From positions 1-8,882 of the forward strand of contig CAISDR010000104.1 in the NCBI GenBank assembly GCA_903884125.1: a stretch of DNA of 8,882 nucleotides. Reading direction: 5' to 3'. A model generated the notes under the pieces. That model was not told the origin of the DNA. It worked only from the letters and a program-made list of their open reading frames with translations, and searched no databases. The position numbers and the translations under genes are program-made. Below, piece by piece: positions 1 through 6,484 of this stretch. Position 1 is the first letter of the stretch; every line of letters begins with the position of its first letter. Origin of the DNA: an uncultured bacterium. Its GTDB lineage: Bacteria > Pseudomonadota > Alphaproteobacteria > CAISDR01.

Positions 1-106
1 CGGATTGACCCTGATATTCGATCATGCCGGACGCGTGCAAGTCGAAGCAGCGGTCGAGCCGTTGGCCAAACCAACGTCATCCGACCATGCGGGGCATGAA
101 AATTGA
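1..106 (+). CDS. C-terminal fragment of probable PCu(A)C copper chaperone (5' end outside window)
   Basis: This is the 3' end of a gene that enters from the left. Whole codons start at base 2 and it stops at TGA 104-106, giving 34 visible residues. The peptide begins GLTLIFDHAGRVQVEAAVEP and ends in a His-containing tail, SSDHAGHEN. The pattern of a beta-strand, an acidic or basic residue plus AG, then V-x-V-E matches my memory of the end of PCu(A)C (DUF461) proteins. These are periplasmic Cu(I) chaperones that help metallate cytochrome oxidase, and they often carry His/Met-rich tails. The copper-binding H(M)x10Mx21HxM core would lie upstream and cannot be seen, so the call rests on a short stretch. 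The gene converges on phaC with only 10 bp between the two stop codons. I see no hairpin with a T-tract between them. Confidence 0.65.
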   Translation, partial: GLTLIFDHAGRVQVEAAVEPLAKPTSSDHAGHEN

Positions 107-116
107 TCGTGTTTGG

Positions 117-1934
117 CTACATCGCCCGCACACGCACGTAAGTACCCGGTGCGTCGCCAAGAACTTTAAGTCCGCCACCACCGGGCATCCGCGCAGGAAC
201 CTGCGGTCCGGATAATGCGCTGGCCCAATGCAGCCAGTCACCCCACCACGATCCGGGTGTTTCTTTGGCCCCGGCCCACCACTCATCCAGGGTCATGGAT
301 GTGGGGTCGCCTTCATTGGTCCAGAACTGATATTTTTTGGCAACCGGTGGATTGATGACACCGGCAATGTGACCTGATCCCGCCACAATATAGCGCTTGG
401 GTCCGCTGAACAGTTTTGTCGATTTGAAAACCGACCGCATAGGCGCGATGTGGTCTTCCTTACTGGATTGCAGATAGACCGGTATCTTCACCTTTTGCAG
501 ATCCAGCGTCACATCCCCCATCGTCATCTTGCCCAGCGACAGCGTGTTTTTCAGATAGCATTCGCGCAGATAGAACAGATGCACGGTTTTGGGCAGGTTG
601 GTCTGATCAGCATTCCAATAGAGCAGGTCAAATGGAAAGGGATCTTTGCCCAACAGGTAATTGTTCACAACAAACGACCAGATCAGATCGTTTGAGCGAA
701 GCATGTTGAATGTTGACGACATTTTACTGGCGGGCATGACGCCGCCTTCGGCATTGATCAGATCTTCGATCCCTTTCAACTGTGGCTCGTCGATGAATAC
801 CTGCAATTCCCCGGCCTCTGAAAAATCGGCCTGGGCAGCAAAGAATGTGGCTGCCTTGATACGGTCGTCATTTTTCTCGGCCATATAGGCAAGGGTGGCC
901 GACAGCAATGTACCGCCGATGCAATAGCCGATGGCGGATACTTCCCGTTCGCCCGTTGCCTTTTCAATGGCATCCAGGGCGGCCAGAATGCCCTTGTTCA
1001 TGTAATCTTCAAAGGTTGCTTCAGCCAGTTTCTGGTCCGGGTTGCACCATGAGGCAACAAATACCGTGAACCCATGGGCAGACGCCCAGCGTATGAACGA
1101 ATTTTCCGGGCGCAGGTCCAGAATGTAATATTTGTTGATCCAGGGTGGGAAAATGACCAGCGGGCGTTTGAAAACCGTTTCGGTGGCGGGATCGAATTGC
1201 AGCAACTCTATGATTTCGTTGCGATAAATCACTTTACCGGGGGCGGTTGCGATATTTTCGCCAATTTTGAAGGCGTCCATATCGGTCATACGGATGGCCA
1301 GTTCGCCATTGCCGCGTTCGAAATCCTCGATCATGTGCTGAAGGCCTTTGACCAGATTCTGGCCATTGGACTTCAGTGTGGTGCGAAGGACCTCGGGATT
1401 GGTCAGGACAAAATTGCTGGGGGATACGGCGTCAACGAATTGTTTGGTATAAAAATCAACCTTCTGGCGGGTGTGCTCGTCCAGCCCGTCAACGGACGCG
1501 ACCGTATGGCGCAGCCATTGCGACAGGGTTAGATAGGTCTGTTTGATAACGTCAAAAACTGCATTTTCCGTCCAGTCCTTGTCCTTGAACCGCTTGTCGC
1601 CGGGCGGGGGCGAGGCCAGCGGGGGGACCGATTCGCCTGAAAAACGCTTGGCCGCGTGTTCCCAGATGTCAGCATAGGTCTGCCAGAGTTCCATCTGGGC
1701 CTGTAGCATGCGCGCCGGATTGGCCAGCATTTTGGCCGACAAATCGGCAAAAGCCGTGGCAATATGGGACTGGTCCTGGGTGCCGACCGCCTTGCCCGAA
1801 GCCTGCCTGGCCAGGAACTCGCCTAAAAGTTTCTGGCTTTGCGACGCAACCAAGGTCATGTTCTTGGCGAAGGCGGTCGGATCCTCAATCATAAAGATTG
1901 ATTCTTCTGATGCGGTCTTTTGTTGCTCCGACAT
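117..1934 (-). CDS. phaC: Class I poly(3-hydroxyalkanoate) synthase PhaC
   Basis: This enzyme polymerises (R)-3-hydroxyacyl-CoA (typically 3-hydroxybutyryl-CoA) into polyhydroxyalkanoate at the granule surface, releasing CoA. The 605-residue product has the class I length (about 590-600 residues). An N-terminal PhaC_N region spans roughly residues 80-270. It is followed by an alpha/beta-hydrolase core with the lipase-like box GYCIGG (336-341), whose nucleophile is Cys338. The other catalytic residues are Asp494 (in SKEDHIAP) and His522 (in SGHIAGVINPP), matching the Cys-Asp-His triad of the Cupriavidus enzyme. Other family signatures include PPWINKYYILDL (263-274) and the Trp-rich C-terminus. 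The ATG at 1934 has a weak AGGG upstream. Met15 (MIEDP, preceded by AGAAGAA) is a credible alternative start. No phaA, phaB or phasin gene lies next to it. It is divergent from the OmpA-like gene and convergent with the copper-chaperone fragment. Confidence 0.97.
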   Translation of the reverse strand: MSEQQKTASEESIFMIEDPTAFAKNMTLVASQSQKLLGEFLARQASGKAVGTQDQSHIATAFADLSAKMLANPARMLQAQMELWQTYADIWEHAAKRFSGESVPPLASPPPGDKRFKDKDWTENAVFDVIKQTYLTLSQWLRHTVASVDGLDEHTRQKVDFYTKQFVDAVSPSNFVLTNPEVLRTTLKSNGQNLVKGLQHMIEDFERGNGELAIRMTDMDAFKIGENIATAPGKVIYRNEIIELLQFDPATETVFKRPLVIFPPWINKYYILDLRPENSFIRWASAHGFTVFVASWCNPDQKLAEATFEDYMNKGILAALDAIEKATGEREVSAIGYCIGGTLLSATLAYMAEKNDDRIKAATFFAAQADFSEAGELQVFIDEPQLKGIEDLINAEGGVMPASKMSSTFNMLRSNDLIWSFVVNNYLLGKDPFPFDLLYWNADQTNLPKTVHLFYLRECYLKNTLSLGKMTMGDVTLDLQKVKIPVYLQSSKEDHIAPMRSVFKSTKLFSGPKRYIVAGSGHIAGVINPPVAKKYQFWTNEGDPTSMTLDEWWAGAKETPGSWWGDWLHWASALSGPQVPARMPGGGGLKVLGDAPGTYVRVRAM

Positions 1935-1954
1935 TATGCCAACCCTATGCTGTC

Positions 1955-1983
1955 GGCGCTTCGGGGGATGGCCCCCAAGCGCC
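1955..1983. promoter_or_regulatory. Strong hairpin in the phaC / OmpA-like divergent spacer
   Basis: GGCGCTT (1955-1961) pairs perfectly with AAGCGCC (1977-1983). The stem continues as GGGGG (1963-1967) with CCCCC (1972-1976), leaving one bulged C (1962) and the loop ATGG. That is 12 base pairs in 29 nt. It lies 20 bp from each flanking start codon and fills the middle of the 69-bp spacer. No T-tract follows on either strand, so it does not look like a standard intrinsic terminator. It could act as a DNA operator or as a 5'-UTR structure for either gene. Function is inference only. Confidence 0.7.
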
Positions 1984-1994
1984 AGTGAGACGTC

Positions 1995-2000
1995 AAGGAA
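1995..2000 (+). promoter_or_regulatory. Shine-Dalgarno candidate for the OmpA-like lipoprotein
   Basis: AAGGAA ends 3 nt before the ATG at 2004, with its AGG core 5-6 nt away. It supports that start. A competing GAGGAA at 2042-2047 sits 7 nt before an in-frame TTG at 2055, so the true start is not settled. Confidence 0.5.
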
Positions 2001-2003
2001 ATT

Positions 2004-2882
2004 ATGCCCGTGCGCGATGACAATGGTTACCTGCGGTTCTTGAGGAATTTATTCTTGGCTCCGCGCCCTGTTGATATATTTGCAGTTTTCCGGGCTGGGA
2101 TAAAGCCCCGGCTTCAGTTGGCTGGTGGATTTTCCCGTGGTGTGGCCTTGGTCGCAGCGCTGGGATTTCTTGCCCCTATGGCGGGCTGCGCATCATCACC
2201 ATCATGGGTAAAGCCCTGGAAATGGCTGGATTCCGATAACCAGCCCAAGCCAGACCCCAAGCTGGAATACCCCAATCTGGCCGAAGTGCCGCCCAAGCCG
2301 ACCGGGACCACGCCCGAGCAAATGCGCGCCCAGCTGGCCGCCGGTCTGGTAGCCGACCGCGCCAATGCCCGTCATTCCGACGAGGTGCTGCGGAATGCAT
2401 CGATGAGCGATGGATCGCCCCCGATTATATCACCAGTTCCCGCAGCCGCCCCGGCGCCGGTTGCACCGGCAGCGGCACCGGTTGCACCGGCACCGACAGT
2501 TGCCAGCCCGGTGCCTGCCTTGCCGACAGCCCCAGTTGCAGCTTTGCCTGCCGGTGCGGCGTCAAACCCGAGTTCAATCGAATTTGCGCCAGCGTCCACC
2601 AAGATCGACGCTGCCCAGCGCGCAAAGCTGTCAACGATTGCCGCCCTTCAAAAAGAGGGCAAAGGCAAAGTCCGTCTAATTGGCCGTGCCGCAGAAGACG
2701 AGCCGGTTAAGTCCAAGGACGCCACAGCCCATATTATCGGTCTGTTCGATCTGTCTTTGCGTCGGGCCCAGGTCGTTGCTGCCGAATTGCAGAAAATGGG
2801 TGTACCCGCAGATGCAATTCTGGTTGAAGGCAAGGGCGCAGATGCTATGGCAGCCCGTGCCGTCACGGTTACACTCGAATAA
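2004..2882 (+). CDS. Putative lipoprotein with Pro/Ala linker and degenerate OmpA-like domain
   Basis: This 292-residue protein is likely an envelope protein. A hydrophobic segment (about residues 47-61) ends in PMAGC, a weak lipobox that would make Cys62 the lipidated residue. Residues 63-135 are polar. Residues 138-190 are a Pro/Ala-rich linker of the kind that spans the periplasm. Residues 191-290 resemble an OmpA/MotB C-terminal domain: the strand SIEFAPAS, a helix, the strand KVRLIG, then LSLRRAQVVAAEL followed by GV and EGKGAD. The motif NxxLSxxRAxxVxxxL is only partly kept. Arg254 is present, but Leu247 sits where Asn is usual and no Asp follows the LIG strand. Peptidoglycan binding is therefore uncertain. 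With the ATG at 2004 the leader is unusually long (61 residues). An in-frame TTG at 2055 with a good ribosome-binding site would shorten it to 44. It is divergent from phaC and lies 78 bp before the alaC-like gene. The specific function is unknown. Confidence 0.75.
   Translation: MPVRDDNGYLRFLRNLFLAPRPVDIFAVFRAGIKPRLQLAGGFSRGVALVAALGFLAPMAGCASSPSWVKPWKWLDSDNQPKPDPKLEYPNLAEVPPKPTGTTPEQMRAQLAAGLVADRANARHSDEVLRNASMSDGSPPIISPVPAAAPAPVAPAAAPVAPAPTVASPVPALPTAPVAALPAGAASNPSSIEFAPASTKIDAAQRAKLSTIAALQKEGKGKVRLIGRAAEDEPVKSKDATAHIIGLFDLSLRRAQVVAAELQKMGVPADAILVEGKGADAMAARAVTVTLE
2454..2495 (+). repeat. Two tandem 21-bp copies in the Pro/Ala linker
   Basis: Copies at 2454-2474 and 2475-2495 differ at two of 21 positions. 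They encode APVAPAA and APVAPAP (residues 151-164 of the OmpA-like protein). This is an in-frame duplication of linker sequence and could change copy number without breaking the reading frame. Confidence 0.85.
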
Positions 2883-2904
2883 CTTCCGGTCGGGGCCTTC
2901 TTAC

Positions 2905-2934
2905 ATTTGGGGGCCTCGGGCCGCCCCCTCAAAT
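2905..2934. other. Hairpin between OmpA-like gene and alaC-like gene
   Basis: ATTTG+GGGGC (2905-2914) pairs with GCCCC (2923-2927) and, after a two-base bulge, CAAAT (2930-2934), around an 8-nt loop. This makes a 10-bp stem 22 nt past the upstream stop codon. No T-run follows on either strand, so termination is uncertain. It could be a weak or Rho-assisted terminator, an mRNA 3'-end stabiliser, or a leader structure for the operon beginning at 2961. Confidence 0.5.
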
Positions 2935-2960
2935 AAACAGTTGATACCGGAACACGTAAA

Positions 2961-4178
2961 ATGAACGCCGACTTCCACCGCATCAAACGCCTGCCACCCT
3001 ATATCCTTGAGCAGGTAAATAAGCTCAAGGCAACCTCGCGTGCGGGCGGTGCGGACATTATCGATTTCGGCATGGGCAATCCGGATATGCCGACGCCCAA
3101 GCATATTATGGATAAAATGGCCGAAGCGCTGGCCAATCCGAAATCCAACCGTTATTCCATGTCGCGTGGTGTTCCGGGTTTGCGCAAGGCGCTGGCGAAT
3201 TATTACGAACGACGGTTCAACGTCACACTTGATCCGGAAAGCGAAGTCATCTGCACGCTGGGATCAAAAGAGGGCCTGGCAAATCTGGCCATGGCGATCA
3301 CCGCACCCGGTGATGTGGCACTGGTTCCCAATCCGGCCTATCCCATGCATGCCTTCGGGTTCATCATCGCCGGTGGTGCGATCCGCCACATGCCGACCAG
3401 TGTTGGTACAGACTTTTTCAATCAGGTGGATCGCGCGGTACGTCATTCGGTACCCAAGCCGATTGCACTGATCCTGAACTATCCGTCTAACCCGACGGGA
3501 CAGGTGGTCGACCTCGATTTCTATCGTGAATGCGTGGCCATGGCGCGCAAGCATGATCTGATCATCATTTCCGATCTGGCTTATGCGGAAATTTATTTCG
3601 ACTGCCCGCCACCGCCGTCAATTCTAGAAGTGCCGGGGGCAAAGGATGTGGCGATTGAATTCACCACGCTTTCCAAAACCTATGCGATGCCGGGCTGGCG
3701 GGTTGGATTTGCCGCCGGCAATAAAACCCTGATCCATGCGCTGGGCCGGATCAAATCCTATCTGGATTACGGCGCGTTCCTGCCCATACAGGTTGCGGCC
3801 ACTGCCGCGCTGAACGGCCCGCAGGATTGCGTCGAGGAAATACGCCAGATCTATCGCGGGCGACGCGATGTGCTGATCGACAGTTTTGCAAAGGCGGGCT
3901 GGGATATTCCGGCGCCGGCGGCGTCCATGTTTGCCTGGGCGCCGATCCCTGAACGCTTTTCCAATCTGGGCAGTCTGGAATTTGCAAAACTGCTGATTGA
4001 AAAGGCAGATATTGCAGTGGCCGCGGGCATCGGCTTTGGCGAATATGGCGATGGCCATGTGCGTATTGCGCTGGTGGAAAATGAAAATCGAATCCGTCAG
4101 GCTGCGCGTAAACTGAAAAAGTTTCTTCAGGGTGGCAATGATGAATCCATGTCGCCGCGCCTGATTTCAGTGGGTTAG
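2961..4178 (+). CDS. alaC: AlaC-type pyridoxal-phosphate aminotransferase (glutamate-pyruvate)
   Basis: This is a fold-type I class I/II aminotransferase of 405 residues. It resembles E. coli AlaC (YfdZ) along its whole length, from IxRLPPYxxxxxxxLK and the DIIDFxMGNPD region to IGFGxYGDxHVRxAL. AlaC transfers the amino group of glutamate to pyruvate to make alanine. Visible residues include the GSKEG phosphate-binding loop (101-105), Asn177 in SNPTG, Asp205 and Tyr208 in SDLAYAE (pyridine-ring contacts), Lys239 in TLSKTYAMPGWR (Schiff base) and Arg368 in HVRIAL (substrate carboxylate). Relatives are often annotated as LL-diaminopimelate aminotransferase, but the AlaC-like sequence favours alanine synthesis. 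Substrate choice cannot be proved from sequence. The ATG at 2961 has only a weak GGAA upstream. It is the first gene of a tight block, with hom starting 3 bp after its stop. Confidence 0.9.
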   Translation: MNADFHRIKRLPPYILEQVNKLKATSRAGGADIIDFGMGNPDMPTPKHIMDKMAEALANPKSNRYSMSRGVPGLRKALANYYERRFNVTLDPESEVICTLGSKEGLANLAMAITAPGDVALVPNPAYPMHAFGFIIAGGAIRHMPTSVGTDFFNQVDRAVRHSVPKPIALILNYPSNPTGQVVDLDFYRECVAMARKHDLIIISDLAYAEIYFDCPPPPSILEVPGAKDVAIEFTTLSKTYAMPGWRVGFAAGNKTLIHALGRIKSYLDYGAFLPIQVAATAALNGPQDCVEEIRQIYRGRRDVLIDSFAKAGWDIPAPAASMFAWAPIPERFSNLGSLEFAKLLIEKADIAVAAGIGFGEYGDGHVRIALVENENRIRQAARKLKKFLQGGNDESMSPRLISVG

Positions 4179-4181
4179 ATT

Positions 4182-5474
4182 ATGGCCGAGCCTTTGCGTA
4201 TCGGACTTTGCGGCCTTGGCACGGTTGGCCTTGGTGTCGTTGATATCCTGAACGGTCATGGCCGGTTGCTGGCAGAACGCTGCGGTCGTCCGCTGTCACT
4301 TGTGAGTGTTTCAGCCCGCGACCGGAACAAATCACGCGGCGTTAATCTTTCGGGATGCGATTTTGAAGCCGACCCTGTGGCACTTGCCCGACGGCCGGAT
4401 ATTGATGTGGTCATCGAAGCCATCGGCGGATCAGAAGGTGCAGCACGACAGGTGGTCGAGACCGCTATTGCCCATGGGAAATCGGTTGTCACCGCGAACA
4501 AGGCGCTGCTGGCACACCATGGAATTGCCCTTGCCACCGCGGCAGAGACAAACGGTGTTTCGCTTAATTTTGAAGCATCCGTCGCCGGTGGCATACCGAT
4601 TGTAAAAACCCTGCGTGAGGGACTGGCGGCCAATGCGCTTGAGCGCATCAGCGGCATATTGAACGGCACGTGCAATTACATCCTGACCGAGATGGAGCGT
4701 ACCGGGGCCAGTTTTGAAACGGTTCTGGCCGAGGCACAGGCGCTGGGTTATGCCGAAGCCGATCCCAGTTTTGATGTGGATGGTATTGATACGGCACACA
4801 AGCTGTCGATCCTGACCTCGCTGGCATTCGGGACCGCGATAGATTTTTCATCGGTTCATGTGGAAGGCATCCGCAACGTTCAGGCGATTGATATTGCCTA
4901 TGCCCGTGAACTGGGCTTTCGGATCAAACTGCTGGGGCAAGCCCGACGCATAGATGGGCGAATCGAACAGCGGGTGCATCCCTGTTTTGTGCCACTGGGC
5001 CAGCCACTGGCGGCGGTGGCCGGGGTCTTCAATGCGGTTCTGGCCCAGGGTGATTTCGTGGGCCGGGTCTTCCTTGAAGGGCGCGGGGCAGGCCGTGGTC
5101 CCACGGCATCGGCCATTATTGCCGATCTGGTCGATATTGCCCGCGGTCTGCGCGTGCCAACCTTTGCCGTGCCCGTGGGTCGTCTGACCCGCGGGCAGGC
5201 ATTACCCATAGCGGATCATATTGGCCCGTGCTATGTGCGCCTGCGCGTTCTGGATCGACCGGGCGTGCTGGCAGCCATGACCGCCATTCTGGCCCGCCAT
5301 GATGTATCGATTGAAACCATGATCCAGCGCGGCCGCGCCCCTGATGAGGCTGTGGCGCTGGTCATGGTGGTCCATGAAACCAAAGATTCCAATCTGGCAT
5401 CGGCACTGGCCGAAATCGCCCGGCTGGACAGTGTGGTTGAACAGCCCTGTCGTATCCGAATTGAAAGTTTTTGA
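4182..5474 (+). CDS. hom: Homoserine dehydrogenase with C-terminal ACT domain
   Basis: This cytoplasmic enzyme reduces L-aspartate 4-semialdehyde to L-homoserine with NAD(P)H, the step committing aspartate carbon to threonine, methionine and isoleucine. The protein is monofunctional at 430 residues, with no aspartokinase domain. The N-terminal Rossmann domain begins with GLCGLGTVG (8-16). TANK (104-107) supplies Lys107. The catalytic domain carries NGTCNYILT (161-169) and DPSFDVDGIDTAHK, in which Asp198, Asp203 and Lys207 match yeast Asp214, Asp219 and Lys223. GRGPTAS (304-310) closes the domain. Residues about 347-425 form an ACT domain (YVRLRVLDRPGVLAAM), the usual site for threonine feedback control. 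The ATG at 4182 follows the alaC-like stop by 3 bp and has no clear Shine-Dalgarno, which suggests translational coupling. All key residues are present. Confidence 0.97.
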   Translation: MAEPLRIGLCGLGTVGLGVVDILNGHGRLLAERCGRPLSLVSVSARDRNKSRGVNLSGCDFEADPVALARRPDIDVVIEAIGGSEGAARQVVETAIAHGKSVVTANKALLAHHGIALATAAETNGVSLNFEASVAGGIPIVKTLREGLAANALERISGILNGTCNYILTEMERTGASFETVLAEAQALGYAEADPSFDVDGIDTAHKLSILTSLAFGTAIDFSSVHVEGIRNVQAIDIAYARELGFRIKLLGQARRIDGRIEQRVHPCFVPLGQPLAAVAGVFNAVLAQGDFVGRVFLEGRGAGRGPTASAIIADLVDIARGLRVPTFAVPVGRLTRGQALPIADHIGPCYVRLRVLDRPGVLAAMTAILARHDVSIETMIQRGRAPDEAVALVMVVHETKDSNLASALAEIARLDSVVEQPCRIRIESF

Positions 5475-5502
5475 TCCAAATTGCTAGCGAAAGTCCCGCG
5501 CC

Positions 5503-6480
5503 ATGAGCCAGAAAATTGCCACTGTTGACCGCGTCTTAAGTCTGGAACTTGCCCGCGTTACCGAGGCAGCGGCGGTATCCGCCAGCCGCATGGTCGGACG
5601 CGGCGACGAAAAGGCTGCCGATCAGGCAGCGGTGGATGCCATGCGCCGGGCGCTGAACGATTTGCCGATTGATGGCACCGTGGTCATTGGTGAAGGCGAA
5701 CGCGACGAAGCGCCAATGCTTTATATCGGCGAAAAAGTCGGCACCGGCACCGGCCCAAAGATCGATATTGCCCTTGATCCATTGGAAGGTACGACCATCT
5801 GCGCCAAGGCCATGCCCAATTCTCTGGCCGTGATTGCGCTGTCCGAAAATGGCGGCTTTCTGAATGCACCCGATGTCTACATGGACAAGATCGCGATTGG
5901 CGGCGGATATCCCGATGGGATTGTCGATCTGGACAATGATCCGGCGGATAATGTGCGTGCGCTGGCCAAGGCCAAAGGCGTGCCGGTCGGTCAGATCACG
6001 GCCTGCGTTCTGGACCGTCCGCGCCATGCGGAAATCATCGCCAAACTGCGGGCCGCCGGTGCGCGGGTCAAACTGATCGGTGACGGCGATGTGGCCGGTG
6101 TGATTGACACTACCAATCCGGAAGAAACCGGCGTTGATATTTATATTGGAACGGGTGGTGCACCTGAAGGCGTTCTGGCCGCTGCAGCCCTGCGCTGCAC
6201 CGGTGGTCAGATGCAGGGACGTCTTGTTTTCCCCAATGAAGATTCCAAGGTACGCGCCCGGCGTATGGGTATTGAAAAGCTGGACCGCAAATACAAGCTT
6301 GAAGATCTGGCCAAGGGCGACGTGATATTTGCCGCAACCGGTGTCACCGACGGCTCAATGCTGTCAGGGGTCAAGATCGGCAAGGGATTTATCACCACCC
6401 ATACCATCGTCATGCGATCCAATAATGGCACCGTGCGCTGGATCAAAGCCCGCCATACCGATCCGCACAAATTTGATTGA
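5503..6480 (+). CDS. glpX: Class II fructose-1,6-bisphosphatase GlpX
   Basis: This enzyme hydrolyses fructose 1,6-bisphosphate to fructose 6-phosphate, a gluconeogenic step, and in some relatives also sedoheptulose 1,7-bisphosphate. It uses Li+-sensitive, divalent-metal chemistry. The 325-residue length fits the family. Visible motifs are GRGDEKAAD with Asp35 (compare E. coli Asp33), IGEGERDEAPML with Glu66, the metal- and phosphate-binding signature DPLEGT (92-97), LIGDGDV (191-197), and GGAPEGV with Glu222 (compare E. coli Glu213). The full set indicates an active enzyme. The start at 5503 lies 28 bp after the hom stop, with only a weak GCGAAAG upstream. RecJ follows after 4 bp. No glycerol genes are nearby, so a gluconeogenic role fits better than the glp-regulon role from which the name comes. 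Confidence 0.97.
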   Translation: MSQKIATVDRVLSLELARVTEAAAVSASRMVGRGDEKAADQAAVDAMRRALNDLPIDGTVVIGEGERDEAPMLYIGEKVGTGTGPKIDIALDPLEGTTICAKAMPNSLAVIALSENGGFLNAPDVYMDKIAIGGGYPDGIVDLDNDPADNVRALAKAKGVPVGQITACVLDRPRHAEIIAKLRAAGARVKLIGDGDVAGVIDTTNPEETGVDIYIGTGGAPEGVLAAAALRCTGGQMQGRLVFPNEDSKVRARRMGIEKLDRKYKLEDLAKGDVIFAATGVTDGSMLSGVKIGKGFITTHTIVMRSNNGTVRWIKARHTDPHKFD

Positions 6481-6484
6481 TTAG

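Noticed and set aside
60..76. 6-bp stem CGTTGG/CCAACG as a shared terminator for the convergent pair
   Set aside because: It lies inside the copper-chaperone coding end and has no T-tract on either strand.
1074..1532. Long open frames antisense to phaC and to the other large genes
   Set aside because: They are complementary-strand shadows of strongly conserved genes and resemble no protein family I recognise.
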